Assembly (NCBI GenBank): GCA_943331445.1
Contig: CALQLO010000015.1
Location: forward strand, 1 to 44,764
Source of the DNA: Akkermansia muciniphila
GTDB taxonomy: Bacteria; Verrucomicrobiota; Verrucomicrobiia; Opitutales; UBA953
DNA length: 44,764 nt
Reading direction: 5' to 3'
Part shown: one piece after another, positions 22,808-31,522 of the stretch
Numbering within the stretch: position 1 is the first letter of the stretch
How the letters are laid out: each line of letters starts with the position of its first letter
Notes under the pieces: model-generated
Databases searched by the model: none
What the model saw: only the letters and a program-made list of their open reading frames with translations
Told to the model about the DNA's origin: nothing
Position numbers and translations under genes: made by a program

Positions 22808-25800
22808 ATGAAGCCGTTCCGTCAAACCGCCATCCTCGCCGCCCTCTTGGCCGCCGCATTCTCTCATGCCGCCGATGAGCCCGTCGCCTCCAAGGAAGGG
22901 TTGGAGTTCTTCGAGAAGAACGTTCGCCCGATTCTCGCTGATCGCTGTTTCGAATGCCACTCGGCCGACAAGGGTTCCTCCAAGGGTGGATTGATTCTCG
23001 ACTCGCGTGATGGCGCTTACAAGGGCGGCGATGAAGGCCCTTCTGTCGTGCCAGGCAACCTTGAGAAGTCCCTCCTGATTAAGGCGATTCGCTATACTGA
23101 TCCGGAATTCGCCATGCCCCCGAAGAAGTCTGGCGGTAAGTTGCCCGACGACAAAATCGCGATCCTCGAGGAGTGGGTGAAGATGGGTGCGCCGATGCCC
23201 GCAGGTGGCGCCGCCAAGTTGACCGGACTCACCGGCAAGGCCCGTCAACATTGGGCTTTCCAGCCGGTCAAGAAATCCACTGTGCCCACTGTGAAGAACA
23301 AGGACTGGGTTAAGAATCCGATTGATGCCTTCGTTCTGGCCAAGCTGGAGGACAAAGGCCTCGTGCCGAACCCCGTCGCTGATCCGGAGTCTTTCCTCCG
23401 CCGCCTTTCCTACGATTTGATCGGCCTTCCTCCGACTTCCGAGCAGGTCGAAGCCTTTATCAAGGCTTACGAAGCTGGCGTTTCTTCTGACGCGATTGCG
23501 AATCGCACCGGTCGCCCGGCCAATAATGTCGAAACGGTCGTCGCCAAGCAGGTCGACTTCTTCTTGGCCTCGCCACACTACGGTGAGCGCTGGGCCCGTC
23601 ACTGGTTGGATACCGCTCGCTATTCTGACACGCGTGGACTGCAGGTCGACCAAGGGGATAGCTTGTTCCGCGATTATCGATACGCCTACGCCTGGACTTA
23701 TCGCGATTACGTCATCAACGCTTTTAACGAAGATAAGCCATACGATAAGTTCGTTGTCGAGCAGCTCGCCGCGGATCGACTCCCTGACATCGCCCCGGAT
23801 GATGCGCGTCTCGCTGCCCTCGGCTTCATCACGGTTGGGAAGCGTTTCGACGATGTGCATGATACGATTGATGAGCGCATCGACACCGCGACCAAGGCAT
23901 TCATCGGATTGACCGTCTCTTGCGCCCGCTGTCACGACCATAAGTTCGACCCAATCCCGACGGCTGATTACTACTCACTGCACGGTATTTTTGCTTCCAT
24001 CGTCGAGCCACTCCAGCACCCCACCATCGGGGCCACGGGTAAGGTCGCCGCGGCCGCTCGTTCTGACTTCCAGAAGCGACTCGCCATGTTGCAGGACGAG
24101 CAGGTTGCTGGCTTCTTTAAGTACATGCGTGAGACCCGCGCACGTTACGAGCGCGAGATGGCTGGCCGTCTGATGCTAGCCACCGTGCGCGGTGGTTCAA
24201 GCGACGCCGGAGACTATTCTGAAAAATATAAGATCGACCTGCAAAGCATGACCGACTTCGCCGCGATGCGCGTCCAGAAGGATTCGCCGATCACCGGCCC
24301 ATTCGCGCATGCCGCCGAGGTGCCAGTCGTCTATTTCGCCGAGCGTGCTCAGGCGGTCATCGATGAATCGCTCAACGACCCGGACCACCCGGTTAACCCG
24401 ATTATCGCCGCCGCCCTCCGTGGCCTGAAGCCCAAGAAGCTCGATGATGTCGCCGCGGCTTACCAGAAGGCCTATATTGACAACAAGGCGGCCATCCTCG
24501 CCCACCTTGCGGTCCTCGCCCAACCTGGCGACGCCTGGAAGAAATCTTCTCCGGCGATTGCTCAGATGGCGGGCTATCCGTGGGCAGTTCCTTGTTATGA
24601 CGAAATCGTCGACAATGAAGAGATGATTTCGCTCTTCAGCACGCGTAAGTTCTGCGCGGAGTGGCAGAATCGCCCAGTTTACGGTGGCATCGGCAATCGT
24701 GCCCCGGCCGCTTATTTCCGCCACACGCAGATTAATGAGCTGCGCCTCTCCCATCCGGGCGTGCCCGGAGAAGCGATGGCCGTGCAGGATTCGGAAGCCC
24801 CGAAGGACAGCTACGTCTTCATTCGCGGCGACAAGAACAAGAAAGGCGCCATGGTACCGCGCCGCTTCCTCGATATTTTGACCATCGGCGAGCGTCGCCC
24901 CTATGTGGATGGCAGTGGCCGTCTGGAGTTCGCCCGCTCCATTGTCTCGAAGGACAATCCGATGACCGCCCGCGTTGCCGTGAACCGTATCTGGATGAAG
25001 CACTTCGGCGAAGGTTTCGTGAATTCGCCGGACGACTTGGGTAACATGTCGGAGAAGCCTTCCCATCCGGAGCTGCTCGACTATCTCGCCGCCGACTTCA
25101 TGGAGAACGGCTGGACCATTAAGCGCCTCCATCGCATGATTGTGATGAGCAACGCCTATCGCCTGGACTCCAATCCCACCGTCAATGCCCTCGTCGTCAA
25201 GAAAGGTGCGGTGGATCCGCTGAAGATCGATGCCAGCAATCGTCTACTCTGGCGCGCCAATCTCCGCCGTCTCGATTTCGAGGCGATTCGCGACTCTATG
25301 ATTCTCCTCACAGGCCGATTGAATCCGGCCGTCGGTGGTCAGCCTGCGAATATCACTGAAGAGCCTTTCAGCTATCGCCGTAGTCTCTATGGCTACGTCG
25401 ATCGTCGCCGCCTAAGCGACACGCTCGCCCAGTTCGACTACAGCGACCCTGATATGGCGAACTCGAAGCGCAATACGACCATCGTGCCGCAGCAGGCACT
25501 CTTCTTCATGAACAACGCCTTGTCCGTCGAGGCCGCTCGTGCCGTGGCTGCGCGTAAGGATGTCGTCAATGCGATGTCCGAAGATCAACGCATCGTCGCC
25601 ATGTTCCGCTCGCTTTTCCAGCGCCGTCCTTCCACGGCAGAGATTCGCATGGCTCAGGAATTCGTAACGAAGCAGAAGATGCAGGCCGCCACCGCCAATC
25701 TGCGGACTGCTGCCAAGGCCACGGTTGCCGGAGCCAAGGCCACAGCTGTCGTCGCCAAGCCCAAGACGGGCGTCGTCGCTAATAACGCCAAGTCAGCGGG

Positions 25801-25984
25801 TAAAACCGCGGCCCCGGCGATGGCCGAAGGAGCCGAAGAGACCATGATGGCTGCCACCACTGGACCAGGCGCCGAAGGGATGCTGCGGAATACGGGCGAG
25901 CTTATCTCTCGTAACCCGCTGACCCCAATGGAGTTACTCGCTCAGGCGCTGATTCTTTCGAACGAGTTTGTTTACGTTAACTAA
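22808..25984 (+). CDS. PSCyt1-DUF1549-DUF1553 exported cytochrome-like protein (1058 aa)
   Basis: Paralogue of the next large gene. Signal peptide MKPFRQTAILAALLAAAFSHAAD. PSCyt1 domain: CFECH (47-51), KGGLILDSR, AMPPKKSGGKLPDDKIAILEEWVKMGAP. DUF1549: FLRRLSYDLIGLPPT, HYGERWARHWLDTARYSDT and the second haem motif CARCHDHKFDPIPTADYY (372 onward). DUF1553: MTARVAVNRIWMKHFGEGFV, LLDYLAADFMENGWTIKRLH, TIVPQQALFFMNNALS. A long Ala/Lys-rich low-complexity stretch (about 955-1027) precedes the family ending LAQALILSNEFVYVN. Unlike the other two it has no DUF1501 gene behind it; a terminator follows at once. Codons are strongly biased to C/G-ending optimal types, suggesting high expression. Confidence 0.92.
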   Translation: MKPFRQTAILAALLAAAFSHAADEPVASKEGLEFFEKNVRPILADRCFECHSADKGSSKGGLILDSRDGAYKGGDEGPSVVPGNLEKSLLIKAIRYTDPEFAMPPKKSGGKLPDDKIAILEEWVKMGAPMPAGGAAKLTGLTGKARQHWAFQPVKKSTVPTVKNKDWVKNPIDAFVLAKLEDKGLVPNPVADPESFLRRLSYDLIGLPPTSEQVEAFIKAYEAGVSSDAIANRTGRPANNVETVVAKQVDFFLASPHYGERWARHWLDTARYSDTRGLQVDQGDSLFRDYRYAYAWTYRDYVINAFNEDKPYDKFVVEQLAADRLPDIAPDDARLAALGFITVGKRFDDVHDTIDERIDTATKAFIGLTVSCARCHDHKFDPIPTADYYSLHGIFASIVEPLQHPTIGATGKVAAAARSDFQKRLAMLQDEQVAGFFKYMRETRARYEREMAGRLMLATVRGGSSDAGDYSEKYKIDLQSMTDFAAMRVQKDSPITGPFAHAAEVPVVYFAERAQAVIDESLNDPDHPVNPIIAAALRGLKPKKLDDVAAAYQKAYIDNKAAILAHLAVLAQPGDAWKKSSPAIAQMAGYPWAVPCYDEIVDNEEMISLFSTRKFCAEWQNRPVYGGIGNRAPAAYFRHTQINELRLSHPGVPGEAMAVQDSEAPKDSYVFIRGDKNKKGAMVPRRFLDILTIGERRPYVDGSGRLEFARSIVSKDNPMTARVAVNRIWMKHFGEGFVNSPDDLGNMSEKPSHPELLDYLAADFMENGWTIKRLHRMIVMSNAYRLDSNPTVNALVVKKGAVDPLKIDASNRLLWRANLRRLDFEAIRDSMILLTGRLNPAVGGQPANITEEPFSYRRSLYGYVDRRRLSDTLAQFDYSDPDMANSKRNTTIVPQQALFFMNNALSVEAARAVAARKDVVNAMSEDQRIVAMFRSLFQRRPSTAEIRMAQEFVTKQKMQAATANLRTAAKATVAGAKATAVVAKPKTGVVANNAKSAGKTAAPAMAEGAEETMMAATTGPGAEGMLRNTGELISRNPLTPMELLAQALILSNEFVYVN

Positions 25985-26006
25985 GTTTATTTAGCGTGTT
26001 TTTAAC

Positions 26007-26037
26007 GAGGCCGCCTATCTGGGCGGCCTCTTCTATT
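26007..26037 (+). terminator. Intrinsic terminator after the 1058-aa PSCyt gene
   Basis: A 9-bp stem GAGGCCGCC (26007-26015) and GGCGGCCTC (26022-26030) is followed by TTCTATTT. It separates the 1058-aa gene from the next PSCyt gene, so these two are distinct transcripts. Confidence 0.8.
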
Positions 26038-26154
26038 TAGGGTAAAATGGGGCAATGTATTGGTTGATATCCCCTAGGTCTGGGCAACAATTTATACCTA
26101 ATAGGACACCCCGTCCGTTGCGCCCCGCAACCGTCCTTCCCCTCCCATTTCTTT

Positions 26155-29100
26155 ATGCAGTTCCGTCTTAACGCCGTTCGCTTTCTCACCCTCACCGCCG
26201 TGCTGAGTGTCGCCACCGCTGTACGTGCCGCCGATGAGGCCAAGCCCGCGGAAAAAATGGATCCCGCTGGCCTTGAGTTTTTCGAGAAGAATGTCCGGCC
26301 GATTTTCACCGAGCGTTGCTACAAGTGTCACTCGTCGGCTGAAGGTGTGTCCAAGGGTGGCTTACTCATGGATACGCGTGCGGGTTTGCTGTCCGGCGGC
26401 GACCAAGGTCCGGCGGTCGTTCCTGGCGACCTCAAGAAATCGTTGCTCCTCGTCGCGGTGCATCAGACCGACCCAGAGCTTTCGATGCCTCCGCGCAAAG
26501 AAGGCGCCAAGCTTTCTGATAAGCAGATTTCCGTGCTCGAAGAATGGGTGAAGATGGGGGCGCCTGCGCCGGTTGGTTCGGGCGGCGCGAAGCTTACCGG
26601 CCTTTCTCAAAAAGCTCGTGACCATTGGGCGTTCAAGCCCGTTGGCGAATATCCCGTGCCGACGAAACTCAGCCTGCCTGGCTGGTGCCAGACGGAAATT
26701 GATGCATTCGTCATGTCTAAGCTGGATCAGCTCGGATTAAAGCCCAGCCCGGCCGCCGACGGCGAAGCGTTGCTCCGTCGACTCAGTTACGACTTGATTG
26801 GCCTGCCGCCGTCTAATTCCGAAGTCGAAGGCTTCAGCCGCGAGTACGATACCGCTGTGGCCCGCGATGTGCTTTCGCTGCGCAACGGCCAGCCTGCCCG
26901 CTCCGCCACCGCCGTCGTGGAGCGCGCCGTGGATCGCTTGCTCGCCTCGCCTCACTACGGTGAGCGCTGGGCCCGCCACTGGCTCGATACCGCTCGCTAC
27001 TCCGACACCAAGGGCCTGCGCCGTAACGGTGGCATTGAGAACTTCGAAAGCTCTTGGACTTATCGCGATTACGTCATCGATGCGTTCAATACCGATAAGC
27101 CCTACGACCAATTCATCATCGAGCAGTTGGCGGCCGATCGTTTACCGGATTTGGCTAAGGATGACCCGCGTCTCGCGGCCCTCGGTTTCATCACGCTCGG
27201 TAAGCGCTTTCAGAATGCTGACGACACGATCGATGAACGCATTGACGCGACGACCAAGGGCTTCCTGGGGCTGACGGTCGCCTGTGCCCGCTGTCACGAT
27301 CACAAGTTCGACCCGATTCCGGCGGCTGACTATTATTCGTTGCACGGCATCTTCTCTTCAATCGGTGAACCGATGCAGTACCCTGTCATCCGTGACCCGT
27401 TGCTGCAGGGCAAGAACGCCCCCACCAACGCCTATCGCGCCGACTTCGATAAGAAGCACGCCGATCTCATCAACGAAACTGGTCGCGGCTACTATAAGCA
27501 TATCGCCGGCCTTATGAACACCTTCCACAAGGAGTTCGGTCCGCGTGCCTTGGTTTCGCTGGTCGGCGGCTACCGAAGCACCGCTGGTTATGATATCCTG
27601 AAGAAGTACGACATGCAGGAAAACCGCGAAATCGACGGGTCCTTCATGGTGCGTGCGGATTCCCCCATCACCGGACCGCTGGCGCGCCTGAAGCGCGTGA
27701 ATGAGAAGACCTTTGAAAAGGATGCACCTGCCGCCATCGCGGAAGCGCTTGCGGACAAGAAGAATCCCGTCAACCCGATCATCGCTGAAGCCCTGCGGAC
27801 GCTTAAGCCGCGCTCACTCGAAGAAGTCGCCTTGGCCTACCAGTCCGTCCTGCTGAAGAACCACGATAAGATCTTGGCTCACATTCAGCTCCGTTCCACG
27901 CCTGGCCGTAAGGGCGACAAGGATGATGCCGCCATGGCACAGCTTGCCTCGTACCCATGGCCGTTGCCCAACATTGAGGACCTCAGTACTGTCCCAGCGC
28001 TCGAGTTACTGACCGAGGCCCGCACTTTCTGTGAAGCCTGGCAGGCCGCTCCGAGCCAGACCTTCCGCAATGGCAATAAGCCCGCCAAGTATTTCAAGTT
28101 TAAGGAACTCAACGACCTCGACATCACCCACAAGGGTGGCCCTGGCATGGCGATGGTCGTCACCGATAACGAAAAGCCTCGCGACAGTTATGTCTACATC
28201 CGTGGCGATCGAAATAAGCGCGGGGCGGTCACCCCTCGCCAGTTCTTGGAAATCTTAGCCGGCCCCGACCGCCTTCCTTTCTATGAAGGTAGCGGTCGTC
28301 GCGAACTGGCCCTGTCTATCGCGAGTCGTACCAATCCGCTGACCTCGCGCGTCCTCGTCAACCGTCTCTGGCTGCACCACTTTGGGGCTGGCATTGTCTC
28401 CACGCCTGACGACCTGGGCAATATGTCCGAAAAGCCAACGCACCCGGAGCTGCTCGACTGGTTGGCCACCAACTTCGTCGAAAATGGCTGGTCGATCAAA
28501 AAGATGCACAAGAAGATCCTCTTGTCCGCCGCTTATCGCCAGTCCGCGAATCCGAACACCAATTCCCAGGTCACTCAGAAGGGCGCCGTTGATCCCTTCA
28601 AAGTAGACTCCAGCAATAAGTTCATCTGGCACGCCAATCTCCGGCGCCTCGACTTCGAGAGTATCCGCGACTCCATGCTCGTTCTCTCCGGTAAGCTGGA
28701 CCGCGCCTTGGGTGGTCGCGCGGTTAATATCACCGATGAGCCTTACAGCTATCGTCGCACGATTTACGGCTTCATCGATCGCGACCGCTTGAGCGAATTG
28801 CAAACACAGTTCGACTTTGCTGACCCTGATATGGCGAACACCAAGCGTTCCACGACCATCGTGCCCCAGCAGGCATTGTTCTTTATGAACAATCCTTTGG
28901 CCATCGAAGTCGCCCGCAACGTCACGTCGCGTCCGGAATTACTCAAGGCGACTTCCGACTCCGAGCGCATCTCGCAGCTCTACCGCATCATGTACCAGCG
29001 CTCGCCGACGGTACCAGAGATGAAGGTCGCCAGCGAATTCATCGCCCGCATCGCCGGCTATATCGATGAGCCCGCCCAGGCGGCCGCTCCGGCCAAGGTC

Positions 29101-29352
29101 GTCGATCGACTCGCTAAAGCCAAGGAGGCCAAGGCTAAGGCCAAGGCTGCTGGTGCCGCCGCCATCGCTGCATCCGGCAAACCCCTACAGCCGGCGACCG
29201 TCGCCGTGCCGGAGGTAAAGCTCGAAACCGAGGTAAAAGGCGGGAAAATCGTGAATAAGACCGAAATGGTCTCACGCAAAGAGCCTTCCAACCCCTGGGT
29301 CATGTTGGCCCAGTCTATGATTTGCTCGAACGAGTTTGTATATTTGAACTAA
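26155..29352 (+). CDS. PSCyt1-DUF1549-DUF1553 exported cytochrome-like protein (1065 aa)
   Basis: The third and longest copy. Signal peptide MQFRLNAVRFLTLTAVLSVATAVRAAD. PSCyt1: CYKCH (55-59), GGLLMDTRAG, SMPPRKEGAKLSDKQISVLEEW. DUF1549: LLRRLSYDLIGLPPS, HYGERWARHWLDTARYSDT, second haem motif CARCH (377-381) and HDHKFDPIPAADYYSLHGIF. DUF1553: LTSRVLVNRLWLHHFGAGIV, DDLGNMSEKPTHPELLDWL, TIVPQQALFFMNNPLA. An Ala/Lys-rich stretch (about 970-1036, with KAKEAKAKAKAAGAAAIAA) precedes the end MLAQSMICSNEFVYLN. It is closely similar to the 1058-aa protein throughout, suggesting an old tandem duplication. The DUF1501 partner starts 35 nt later. Confidence 0.92.
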   Translation: MQFRLNAVRFLTLTAVLSVATAVRAADEAKPAEKMDPAGLEFFEKNVRPIFTERCYKCHSSAEGVSKGGLLMDTRAGLLSGGDQGPAVVPGDLKKSLLLVAVHQTDPELSMPPRKEGAKLSDKQISVLEEWVKMGAPAPVGSGGAKLTGLSQKARDHWAFKPVGEYPVPTKLSLPGWCQTEIDAFVMSKLDQLGLKPSPAADGEALLRRLSYDLIGLPPSNSEVEGFSREYDTAVARDVLSLRNGQPARSATAVVERAVDRLLASPHYGERWARHWLDTARYSDTKGLRRNGGIENFESSWTYRDYVIDAFNTDKPYDQFIIEQLAADRLPDLAKDDPRLAALGFITLGKRFQNADDTIDERIDATTKGFLGLTVACARCHDHKFDPIPAADYYSLHGIFSSIGEPMQYPVIRDPLLQGKNAPTNAYRADFDKKHADLINETGRGYYKHIAGLMNTFHKEFGPRALVSLVGGYRSTAGYDILKKYDMQENREIDGSFMVRADSPITGPLARLKRVNEKTFEKDAPAAIAEALADKKNPVNPIIAEALRTLKPRSLEEVALAYQSVLLKNHDKILAHIQLRSTPGRKGDKDDAAMAQLASYPWPLPNIEDLSTVPALELLTEARTFCEAWQAAPSQTFRNGNKPAKYFKFKELNDLDITHKGGPGMAMVVTDNEKPRDSYVYIRGDRNKRGAVTPRQFLEILAGPDRLPFYEGSGRRELALSIASRTNPLTSRVLVNRLWLHHFGAGIVSTPDDLGNMSEKPTHPELLDWLATNFVENGWSIKKMHKKILLSAAYRQSANPNTNSQVTQKGAVDPFKVDSSNKFIWHANLRRLDFESIRDSMLVLSGKLDRALGGRAVNITDEPYSYRRTIYGFIDRDRLSELQTQFDFADPDMANTKRSTTIVPQQALFFMNNPLAIEVARNVTSRPELLKATSDSERISQLYRIMYQRSPTVPEMKVASEFIARIAGYIDEPAQAAAPAKVVDRLAKAKEAKAKAKAAGAAAIAASGKPLQPATVAVPEVKLETEVKGGKIVNKTEMVSRKEPSNPWVMLAQSMICSNEFVYLN

Positions 29353-29387
29353 CCCCCCCTATAATCACTCATACCCAACCCCCACCA

Positions 29388-30776
29388 ATGAAAGACACCA
29401 GCTGCGGCAATTACGTGCCGACCCCCAACTCACGTCGTGAGTTCCTCCGCCAGACCGGTCTCGGCATGGGAACGATCGCCTTCGGCGCCATGGTTGCCGA
29501 CTACATGGTCACCGACGCTCACGCCGAGGTCATGGCCAACCTGAAGCCTCGCAAGGCTCCGCTCGCCGCCAAGGCGAAGCACGTCATTCACATCTTCGCA
29601 GGTGGTGCTCCTTCGCACCTCGATACTTTCGATCCGAAGCCGAAGATGAAAGACGTCGCTGAAATGTCGGCCGCTGGCATGAACGGCGTCCTCTTCCCGA
29701 CGCCTTTTGAATTCAAGAAGTCCGGCAAGTCCGGCCTCGAAATCAGCGAAATCTTCCCGAAGCTCCAGGGCGTCGCGGACGAGATGTGCGTCATCCGCTC
29801 CATGCACCAGGATCTCCCTGCGCACGGTCCGGCTGCCAAGCTCATGCACACGGGTTCAGCGATTCTCTCCAAGCCTTCTCTCGGCGCCTGGGTCCTTTAC
29901 GGTCTCGGCACCGAAAGCCAGGATCTTCCTGGTTTCGTCAGCCTCGGTGGCAACAACGACGCTCGTACGTCGGCGTTCCTTCCGTCCCTCTATCAGGGTG
30001 CGAACACCCAGTTCCGCCCAGGGGCTGCTCCGAACAAGATCATCGCCAATCTGCAGAGCGAATTCACCACGCAGGACGCGCAGCGCAAGCAGCTCGACCT
30101 CGTTCGCCAGCTGAACGAACGCCACATGCAGACCGTCCAGAAAGACGAACAGCTTGAGGCCCGTATCGAGTCCTTCGAACTCGCCTTCCGCATGCAGACC
30201 GCTGCGACTGACGCTTTCGATATCTCCAAGGAGCCAGAAAAGATTCGCGAGATGTACGGCAAGACCGACCTCGGTGCTAAGCTCCTCTGTGCTCGCCGCC
30301 TCGTCGAGCGTGGCGTTCGCTTCGTCCAGATCGATGCCGGAGGTTGGGATCACCACACGAATCTGAACACCGCTATCAGCCGCACGGCTGGCGCCATCGA
30401 CGGCCCTGCCGCCGCTCTGATCGCCGACCTTAAGCAGCGCGGTCTCCTCGACCAGACCCTCATCATCTGGGGCGGAGAATTCGGTCGCACGCCGACCACT
30501 GCTGGTCGCGTTAACACGGCTTCCGGTCGTGACCACCATGGTAAGGCTTTCTGTTGCTGGATGGCTGGCGGCGGCGTCAAGGGCGGTATGGCTTACGGCG
30601 AAACCGACGAAGTCGGTGCCCAGGTCGCTGCGGACGGCGTCGACGTGCATGACCTGCACGCCACGATCCTTCGCCTCCTCGGCTTCGATCACACCAAGCT
30701 CACCTACCGCTACAACGGCCGCGACTTCCGCCTCACCGATAACTTCGGTAAGGTCGTCGATAAGGTCATTGCCTAA
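29388..30776 (+). CDS. Tat-exported DUF1501 protein
   Basis: A 462-residue partner of the 1065-aa PSCyt protein. The N-terminus carries a twin-arginine signal NSRREFLRQTGLGMGTIAFG. DUF1501 blocks: KHVIHIFAGGAPSHLDTFDPK, ADEMCVIRSMHQDLPAHGPA, FVQIDAGGWDHHTNLN, ADLKQRGLLDQTLIIWGGEFGRTP, SGRDHHGKAFCCWMAGGGVKGG, DVHDLHATILRLLGFDHTKL and the end TYRYNGRDFRLTD. The Asp/His residues in GGWDHH, GEFGRTP and GRDHH are the likely metal or catalytic positions of this phosphatase-fold family. The start at 29388 was chosen for the Tat motif. It has strongly biased codons and its own terminator. Confidence 0.93.
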   Translation: MKDTSCGNYVPTPNSRREFLRQTGLGMGTIAFGAMVADYMVTDAHAEVMANLKPRKAPLAAKAKHVIHIFAGGAPSHLDTFDPKPKMKDVAEMSAAGMNGVLFPTPFEFKKSGKSGLEISEIFPKLQGVADEMCVIRSMHQDLPAHGPAAKLMHTGSAILSKPSLGAWVLYGLGTESQDLPGFVSLGGNNDARTSAFLPSLYQGANTQFRPGAAPNKIIANLQSEFTTQDAQRKQLDLVRQLNERHMQTVQKDEQLEARIESFELAFRMQTAATDAFDISKEPEKIREMYGKTDLGAKLLCARRLVERGVRFVQIDAGGWDHHTNLNTAISRTAGAIDGPAAALIADLKQRGLLDQTLIIWGGEFGRTPTTAGRVNTASGRDHHGKAFCCWMAGGGVKGGMAYGETDEVGAQVAADGVDVHDLHATILRLLGFDHTKLTYRYNGRDFRLTDNFGKVVDKVIA

Positions 30777-30797
30777 GCTTAGGCTGCTCCGAAAGAG

Positions 30798-30828
30798 AAG
30801 GGCGACACCTCGCGGTGTCGCCCTTTTT
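30798..30828 (+). terminator. Intrinsic terminator of the second PSCyt-DUF1501 operon
   Basis: A 12-bp perfect stem AAGGGCGACACC (30798-30809) and GGTGTCGCCCTT (30814-30825) has a TCGC loop and continues into TTT. It is 21 nt beyond the DUF1501 stop. Confidence 0.92.
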
Positions 30829-30884
30829 ATTGCCCGAATGCCCGTTGCCAGCCCGAAAGATGTTATTCTAATAGAGGTCTCCCG

Positions 30885-31457
30885 ATGTTCCTCCGGTTTA
30901 CAATCATTGCCGTGCTCTCCATGGGGTTGGGCCTGATGGTTTTTTCGAGCTTCGAGGGTGATGCCTCCGGAAGCACGCCCCCGCGCCCGGTGCCATCTTC
31001 TGCCGCGGCCCCCAAGACGCACGAGGCTTCGCCCCATGGCATTGCGGCGGAATCAGCTCTCGCCGTTCCCCCGATTGCCAATGGGTCCAAGATGCCGATC
31101 CATGCGGTCCGCAGCACTGATTTGCTGGGCGATACGCAACTGCGTTATGATAACGGTACGACCGCTACGATTCGTCGTGACCCGCTGGGCGGCACGACCA
31201 CCCGTTATAGTAATGGCGTCACGGCGACGACCCGCCCCGATGCATTTGGAGGCTCTGACACGCGCTACAGCAATGGCGTGACGGCCACCACGCGCCCCGA
31301 CCCGCTGGGAGGCTCCACGACTCACTATAGCGACGGGTCCCGATCTACGACTCGCCCAGACCCCTTTGGGAATCAGGTGACAACTTATTCTGACGGCAGA
31401 GTCGAGACCGTGCGCCCTGATCCCTTTGCTTCGCCGACACGGAATGAGCGGAAATGA
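30885..31457 (+). CDS. Exported or anchored protein with five 20-residue repeats
   Basis: A 190-residue protein. The N-terminal hydrophobic helix (FLRFTIIAVLSMGLGLMVF) is a signal peptide or anchor. A Pro/Ala/Ser-rich linker (about 28-70) follows. The C-terminal part (87-186) is five tandem 20-residue repeats with the pattern (R/H/T)YSNG-xxATTRPDPxGGxxT. The consensus core YS(N/D)G and TRPDP(L/F)G recurs at fixed spacing. Each unit probably forms a beta hairpin, giving a repetitive beta sheet, perhaps a surface or cell-wall binding module. I recognise no named domain. It has no gene partner in the immediate vicinity. Confidence 0.75.
   Translation: MFLRFTIIAVLSMGLGLMVFSSFEGDASGSTPPRPVPSSAAAPKTHEASPHGIAAESALAVPPIANGSKMPIHAVRSTDLLGDTQLRYDNGTTATIRRDPLGGTTTRYSNGVTATTRPDAFGGSDTRYSNGVTATTRPDPLGGSTTHYSDGSRSTTRPDPFGNQVTTYSDGRVETVRPDPFASPTRNERK
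31143..31442 (+). repeat. Five tandem 60-bp coding repeats
   Basis: Units begin at 31143, 31203, 31263, 31323 and 31383, each exactly 60 bp and in frame. The second and third units share nearly all of their first 13 residues while differing at many third codon positions, so the repeat is old and held by selection on the protein. Units four and five are more diverged. Confidence 0.85.
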
Positions 31458-31522
31458 TGGTGCAGTCGTAATAGGACACTTGAAATCGGACGGCAGGCTT
31501 TCAGTCTCCGCCCTCTACCCCC

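Noticed and set aside
22784-23941. 385-residue open frame on the minus strand opposite the 1058-aa PSCyt gene
   Set aside because: The plus-strand frame carries signal peptide, two haem motifs and DUF1549/DUF1553 blocks. The minus frame shows none and has no plausible start context.
22713-26100. TAGGACA-like motifs near 17281, 26102 and 31471 as a shared regulatory site
   Set aside because: The three occurrences have different spacing to start codons and no shared flanks; a 7-nt match is expected by chance in 45 kb.
29856-31037. 393-residue minus-strand frame opposite a DUF1501 gene
   Set aside because: It runs through the terminator at 30798-30828 and the start of the repeat protein, and lacks recognisable domains; it is a shadow of the DUF1501 gene.
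31143-31442. Regular 60-bp repeats considered as a CRISPR-like or intergenic repeat array
   Set aside because: They are contiguous without spacers, in frame within one gene and encode a periodic protein.
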